In this document: positions 58,964 through 64,000 of the stretch, piece after piece | How positions within the stretch are numbered: the first letter of the stretch is position 1 | Layout: the number at the start of each line of letters is the position of its first letter | NCBI RefSeq assembly: GCF_043290135.1 | Contig: NC_134703.1 | Coordinates: 115,877,005-115,941,004 of the forward strand | Reading direction: 5' to 3' | Length of the DNA: 64,000 bases | Source of the DNA: Rhipicephalus microplus | Lineage: Eukaryota; Arthropoda; Arachnida; Ixodida; Ixodidae | Notes under the pieces: generated by a model | Told to the model about the DNA's origin: nothing | Database searches by the model: none | The model's input: only the letters and a program-made list of their open reading frames with translations | Program-made: the position numbers and the translations under genes

Positions 58964-59475
58964 ACTCAAGCTTATTTTCTTGCTGTCATACGGAAAGAAG
59001 GACTGCGAGGAAAGCTGGAACTGTGGTTATGGTGATCGACCACAGAACTGAAAGGCGCGGGTTCGATTCCAGTCGTTGTTGTCCCTTTCCGAGAGAGGTG
59101 AGGAAAGGGGCTCATGTAGTGGGCGATAACTCAAGCTTATTTTCTTGCTGTCATACCGAAAGAAGGACTGCGAGGAAAGCTGGAACTGTGGTTATAGTGA
59201 TAGGCCACAGAACTGAAAGGTGCGGGTTCGATTCCAGTCGTTGCGGTCCCTTTCCGAGAGAGGTAAAGAAAGGGGCTCATGTAGTGGGCGATAACTCAAC
59301 TTTATTTTCTTGTTGTCATACGGAAAGAAGGACTGTGAGGAAAGCTGGAACTGTGGTTATGGTGAACGGCCACAGAACCCTAAAGGCGCAGATTCGATTC
59401 CAGCCACTGCGGTCCCATTCCGAAGGAGGTGAAGAAAGGGGCTGTTGTAGTGTGCAATTGCAGCGCACGTTAAGG
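58964..59475 (+). repeat. 165-bp tandem repeat, 3 units, each with a tRNA-like B box
   Basis: Units begin at 58964, 59129 and 59294 (period 165) with ACTCAAGCTTATTTTCTTG. Each holds GAACTGTGGTTATGGTGA (A-box-like) and GGGTTCGATTCCAG (B box; the third unit has AGATTCGATTCCAG), then CCTTTCCGAGAGAGGTGA. The third unit ends in GCACGTTAAGGAACCCCAAGGTG, a SINE-type tail. So the head of a tRNA-derived SINE appears to have been triplicated in tandem. Because 165 is divisible by 3, a frame of 166 codons stays open; this is not evidence for a protein. Confidence 0.85.
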
Positions 59476-59519
59476 AACCCCAAGGTGAAGCCTCATCTCA
59501 TCATCAATATAAGCCTGTG

Positions 59520-60380
59520 TTAGTCGAGTGTTAGTCGACTGCGGGGCGTCCTCCAACGATCTTCACTGTGCCCTATCCTGTGCGAGCCTTCCAAGGTTAA
59601 GTTTCTAGTAGCGGCCTATTCGACTCCAGAAATTCTTAGTACCAACTGCTGCTTTACACGTCCGACTACCACAATCCGTGGTATGGTGTTGAGCAGCTGC
59701 TGGAGTCTGAGGGCCCGGGCGTGGTAAAGAGGTGAATTCGGGACGTGCTGGCAGGGAGACCGATTGATGTTCTGGTGAGGGAGTGGGCGTTCTTGGAGAG
59801 CACGAGAAGTGCATGCGAGTCTCGTGCACCGCCACCCACCAAGTCCCTAGCATAAAAGAGGTGCAAAAAGTCACTTATACTTCGGAATATGGTTCGAAAT
59901 AGAATAACTATTTGTAGCATTCGCTGCATGGCGCCAAGTTGGACCGGCTGAGCTCCGAGAACTACTCTCGTAGCATCCGCATGCCGTCTCAAAAACAACT
60001 CAGACCAAAATATTTCCTGATCTCAGTCTTTTCTGAACATCTGGGAAGCAGCTACCAAAATCTGTGAACCCACACAAGCGTAGGACTTGAATACAGCTCT
60101 GAAACGAGGTTCTGATAAAATTTTCCTCGATCGTAGTAAACATTCTTCACAATCTCTTCAATCGAGGTAAGATCGTAACGTTATTTATTGCCAACACAAT
60201 AAACCAAAACGTTTTATAACATTAAAAATATCAATTATCCATGCCGGAATGCATTTCTTTACTTATACGAGTGAGTTAGTGAAACTTGTACAAATAGTAT
60301 ATATATAACTGATCTACTGTAAGTAAATATATATTAAAAATGGCATTCTACTGAAGTTGTAACAATACTCGAGCTCTCAC
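59520..60380. other. no firmly supported feature
   Basis: Minus frames at 59605-59998 are Pro/Ser-rich and GC-richer than the surroundings but have no domain I recognise and no clear splice frame. They could be an exon or nothing. Confidence 0.3.
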
Positions 60381-60385
60381 GTACA

Positions 60386-60391
60386 TTTATT
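60386..60391 (-). terminator. poly(A) signal AATAAA for the candidate terminal exon
   Basis: AATAAA on the minus strand lies about 200 bp past the stop codon at 60587, a normal 3' UTR distance. Chance occurrence is possible in this A/T-rich context. Confidence 0.4.
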
Positions 60392-60586
60392 CTACCACGT
60401 TAATAAGTGTACGTCGCGTACCCTGAAAAATAACAGCGTGTGAACGTAAGTGCTACAACATGTTGCATTAAAAAATACGTGAACTGCCGAAGCGTCCCAT
60501 TGTCTGCCGTATAAGCGCTGGCAGCAGATTTTCTTTTTCATATACGTGATGACAGTGTACATTATTAACGCCTCAACAGTCTTCAC

Positions 60587-60834
60587 TCAATCGTCAACAA
60601 GGGCTTTCCCGGTGACGTTGATGCCGGTTATGTTGGAGGGGTCCAGGGTCGTCGTCGCGGCTGACACGACGTTCCTGGCTGGATCCATCGCGTACAAGGC
60701 GGCAACAGCAGTCAAGGTGATGATGACCACGGCCAGGCCGAATATGAACGTCAGGCTCGTTTTGTGCTGAGGAGGCTGCGTCATTGACAACGAACACATC
60801 GTCACGTTTTCGGAAGGTGCGTGGTATTCCCGCA
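60587..60834 (-). CDS. candidate terminal exon of a single-pass membrane protein
   Basis: A minus-strand frame encodes 81 residues after a plausible splice acceptor (pyrimidine-containing TGTCTACCAG) and ends at a TGA. The piece has a short Pro/Gln/Lys-containing segment, then about 23 hydrophobic residues (SLTFIFGLAVVIITLTAVAA), then a polar tail with two N-glycosylation sequons (NIT, NVT). That fits a type II or single-pass topology with the C-terminus outside. The exon is GC-richer, with codon choice unlike the A/T-rich surroundings. The same frame is open upstream to a Met at about 60864 (MSLTMK), so a single-exon start there is an alternative. A similar short cytoplasmic stretch plus anchor is seen at the N-terminus of membrane metallopeptidases, but the stop argues against an N-terminal exon. 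Family unknown. Upstream exons were not found. Confidence 0.4.
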
Positions 60835-61009
60835 CTGGTAGACATGTCTTCATAGTCAGAGACATCGTAGCGACATCGTAGCGTACCGGCTTTTCACAGA
60901 GCATAAAAACACGTACCCAGATGAGAGAGCTCTGATGTTTTGTGTCGCATTTTAAGATAATGATGCAGTGTGTGCCTGTGAAATTATGGTGCATTTGTGA
61001 GGTCACCGG

Positions 61010-62290
61010 AAATCAACAAGGCAAGGTATAAACAGGAAATCTTCGCCGAATAAAACAAGAACTCACCAAGTTTCATACGTGTTAAGAGAAGTTCGATGTA
61101 GCCTTGCTGTACCTCCTTACACGCATATAACCGATATTCAACTTCTTTCAGCCAATGGCTGAGGGCGTGTGGTGTAACACAGTGAATAACGTCTGTGATG
61201 CTGTGTTTCTTATGTGTAATGTAGTTATGTTGTGGCGCTTCGTTGTACACGTGACGCTATTCATATTGCACAGTGGTCTCGAATTCCCATTTAGCAGGCA
61301 ACAGAACAACCCTGAACTTTTCTTTATGTTATGAACATCTCGATTGACATGTACTAATTTGCTGTCACGCAGTTCGCAGTGATGCATGATCCGCTGTGTG
61401 TGCACATCATACTATGGAAACCGTTTTGCTTATAGCTGAGGAATGCTTCATGCTTATCTATTGTTTCACTGATTTCCTGCGAACGATCGTAAGTGCACCG
61501 TGACTTAACGGACACACTAGTTGGAAACGCACCCAGGTTTGAGACTGCTGATTTGCTAAGCGATGAGTTAGGTTTCTTAAAACACGTCGAACGTTCGACC
61601 GAAAACGTTTTTTACTCGTTCAAGCATTGGAATTCTAGGTCGATTTGCTAGTTATTCCCCCTCCCCTCCCCCTTGCTTACAGCGATTGCAAATAGGGAAG
61701 GCCTTATATAGTTAAAAATCGCAAAAAACTTTCGCTCTTACATCTTCCTGAGAGCAGCAGTACAGTGGAGATGTGTGCTGTATGTCTGTGGGCTCATGAT
61801 TCCCGGCCAGGTTTTCCGATGACGGTAACCTTAAACTACAGACGAACAAACGTGCTTCGAAAGTGCAAGTGTCTCAACCATGACCAGCCAACTATAAAAA
61901 CATTGGGATTTTGAAGTATGAAAAAAACAAAAAAAAACATGAAATCTTCTTTCTTGTTGTTGCCCTATAGCCTTATAAAAAATTGACCACGTATCTCCGC
62001 GCTTCGCTGCAAAGGACGTGGCAAGATCTATTTGGAGGCGCTGTGTGAGATTACTGCGCCATCGGGCAGTAATGTGAAAAAACGAAAGTTTGCTTTAGAA
62101 CGCAGAGCCATGTAGGTGACAGTGCCGGGTCGTTCTAGTTGAAGTCCCCAAATTTTTTTGTGAAGCGTAGAAAACACCAGCTATCTTTTTTCTTTATTTT
62201 GAGTCGATGTACTAATGTCCCACTCCCCACCTTTAAAAACTTTCTGTATGTAACGTAGTACTACATAGCCTCTGTGCTGCTTCATTATTT
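61010..62290. other. no recognisable feature
   Basis: This would be intron or intergenic sequence if the exon at 60.6-60.8 kb is real. No repeat family was recognised. Confidence 0.35.
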
Positions 62291-62300
62291 TTGTTGCATG

Positions 62301-62476
<176 letters not shown>

Positions 62477-62884
62477 TTTGTGAGCTCTCGTGCATATTGA
62501 ACAGAATGCGGTACATATAGGTCTGCTATTATTACAATATACATTTTCTTTTAGGCAGAATGAGTTCTAGGATGAAGCTTCAATACAACAGGTAGCCGTG
62601 CATTAGGTGCGAATGCTCTCAATTTCAATCACATTTCAAATAATTTTTTGTCTGCCTGCCTCGCAATTATGGTTTAAAAGGTGGCCTGAGTTCAAAACTA
62701 AACGTGTTGTTGCTGGTAGTGCTCTATCCTCTCCGTCGATCCATTACTGTTTCCGTATTTCGACTCGCGCTACAAAAATTTCTTTTAAATGCATCTTCAA
62801 CAAGCCCACTGTGCAACTCTAGTTCAATCGCACTTTAGCATTAAAGCTTTGTACGCGTATGAAGGAACAGACCTTCGTTCGGAG

Positions 62885-63345
62885 AATTCAGGCAGGAGGA
62901 CTCCTTACTCCTTTATTGCCGAACCGTTTTCACAGGGGTAATGCACCACCACCAGTGACAGGTTTCTCTTCCACGTGCAACTGCCGGGTTGATCTCGACC
63001 ATTTGTGTTGGTAGTGCCCCGTATACAACCCACCTAGTCTTCGTACCCTGACCACCATAAAACGGGGACCTTGACCTTCTTCTCTCCGGACATGGTCCTG
63101 CCTGAAGCCTTGGCCCCCCAGATCGCGCCATGGAGTTCTGGCTAGTACTCATCTCGTTCCTCCAGGACCCGGCCATGCCACCGGTCAGTGACCGACTCCG
63201 CGACAGCCACAACATTCAAGCCATTCAAGCGGCTTGAATAAAACGGAGGCAGCCCTACCCCATCCCTCAGCTACAGTGTCCCTGTCCACCACAGCGCCCC
63301 TCAGCGTGAACAAAGTGGAATAAACGTGGTTTCAATATTCATTTC
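62885..63345 (+). other. GC-rich block with two AATAAA motifs, possibly LTR-derived
   Basis: The block is GC-richer than its surroundings and ends with GAATAAAACGG (63236) and GGAATAAACGTGGTTTC (63320), the style of an arthropod LTR 3' region. No second LTR, primer site or pol is seen. A minus frame of 100 codons (62913-63215) is Arg/Ser-rich without a domain. It could instead be a host 3' UTR. Confidence 0.25.
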
Positions 63346-63577
63346 TACATTGTGCTGCATGTCTGCGTTACTGTGGGCCTAAGTAGCTTACCTTAGTTTC
63401 CTAATTTTGCGCACCCTTTCTCTACGGCATATCAGAAAATATGGCTGTATTGGTATAGGGCAAAATTATATATGCTCTCATAATGATTAGGACAAACGTA
63501 GCTTGACGTGTTAGAGAAGTAGGGCGCAATGTTTATGAAATGTAATTTTCAGGTTACTGATGACATATTGATAAGTA

Positions 63578-63905
63578 CAGTGCCGTCCACTGTTGAGGTG
63601 AACACGGCTCAGCGTCGCCGCGCTCCGCGCAGCGCCACTATGCCGTTGCGGCCGCGCATCGAAGCGTAGCGACGCATGAGCACATCGACACATGGTAGAT
63701 GCTTTACATTGTCTACTAAATCGCTTGAGCGCATCATTTCTTAGTAACAAAGCGACAGTTTTGTTTGTCTGTATTAAAGCTAGTGCGGCACATGCTTGTG
63801 TCACTGCACGGCTTCGATGCGATGCGCGGCCGCACCGGCTGCACAGGCGCTCCGCAGAGCGCTGCCACACTGAGACGTGTTCCTTCTAACAGTGGGCGCC
63901 ACTGT
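63578..63905. mobile_element. TA-flanked MITE with about 90-bp terminal inverted repeats
   Basis: The left end CAGTGCCGTCCACTGTTGAG and the right end (reverse complement CAGTGGCGCCCACTGTTAGA) open imperfect inverted repeats of about 90 bp that include AACACG, CTCAG, GCGCT and TGCGGCCGCGCATCG words. TA lies just outside each end (63576-63577 and 63906-63907), the Tc1/mariner target. The middle of about 150 bp is non-coding. It is a non-autonomous mariner-type element. Confidence 0.85.
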
Positions 63906-64000
63906 ACAGTTTATAATTTGCATGTATCGGCTAATTTCTCAGTAAATTGAATAGACTCACTAGTTGCTGAAAATGCATTATGAAGTATTGAAGCCCGAGC

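Noticed and set aside
59023..59523. 166-codon repeat protein
   Set aside because: It follows from a stop-free 165-bp tRNA-like tandem unit; the Pol III-type boxes explain the sequence better.

Overview
This window is eukaryotic, non-coding, repeat-dominated DNA that I attribute to a hard tick (Ixodidae). The main reason is that it carries at least seven good copies, and several decayed ones, of the tRNA-derived SINE family known from ixodid ticks as Ruka. It also has tick-style LINE 3' ends, CATGAC-rich tandem arrays and very long AC, CTAT, ATCC and AAT microsatellites. There is no operon structure and no convincing complete host gene. The best host-gene candidate is one terminal exon with a poly(A) signal on the minus strand near 60.4-60.8 kb.

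Layout. 0-7.4 kb is mostly anonymous, with a possible LTR/leader stretch (about 0.9-2.0 kb), a 220-bp tandem duplication (4.4-4.8 kb) and an 87-bp-arm foldback (5.35-5.58 kb) that resembles a miniature Penelope-like element. 7.4-9.1 kb holds an ATCC/CTAT microsatellite linked to a mobile-looking flank that recurs beside the CTAT array at 43.8-44.9 kb. 14.7-18.0 kb is a nest of dead retroelements: a LINE 3' end, then a Ty3/Gypsy pol pseudogene split by a Ruka SINE and by another LINE tail.

18.6-31.5 kb is the most structured part. It has two oppositely oriented copies of a composite repeat made of roughly 147-bp tandem monomers around a GC-rich core. The first copy is split by a 4,474-bp Penelope-like retroelement insertion (19366-23839) with a 10-bp target duplication, an uninterrupted 805-codon RT plus GIY-YIG endonuclease ORF, a truncated head-to-tail second unit and a truncated inverted third unit. 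By eye the units are identical where they overlap, so the insertion looks recent. Between the two composite copies lie a decayed CATGAC array, an RTE-like LINE with the geometry of a twin-priming (5'-inversion) insertion, and a 700-bp MITE with TTAA ends.

31.9-64 kb contains more SINEs, two members of a DNA-transposon-like family with GGGGCGAAGC termini, a 640-bp array of sixteen 40-bp units, a threefold 165-bp tandem repeat with tRNA-like B boxes, long dinucleotide arrays, and a 328-bp TA-flanked MITE at the right edge. The features interact mainly by nesting: young elements sit inside older repeats, which gives a relative insertion order.
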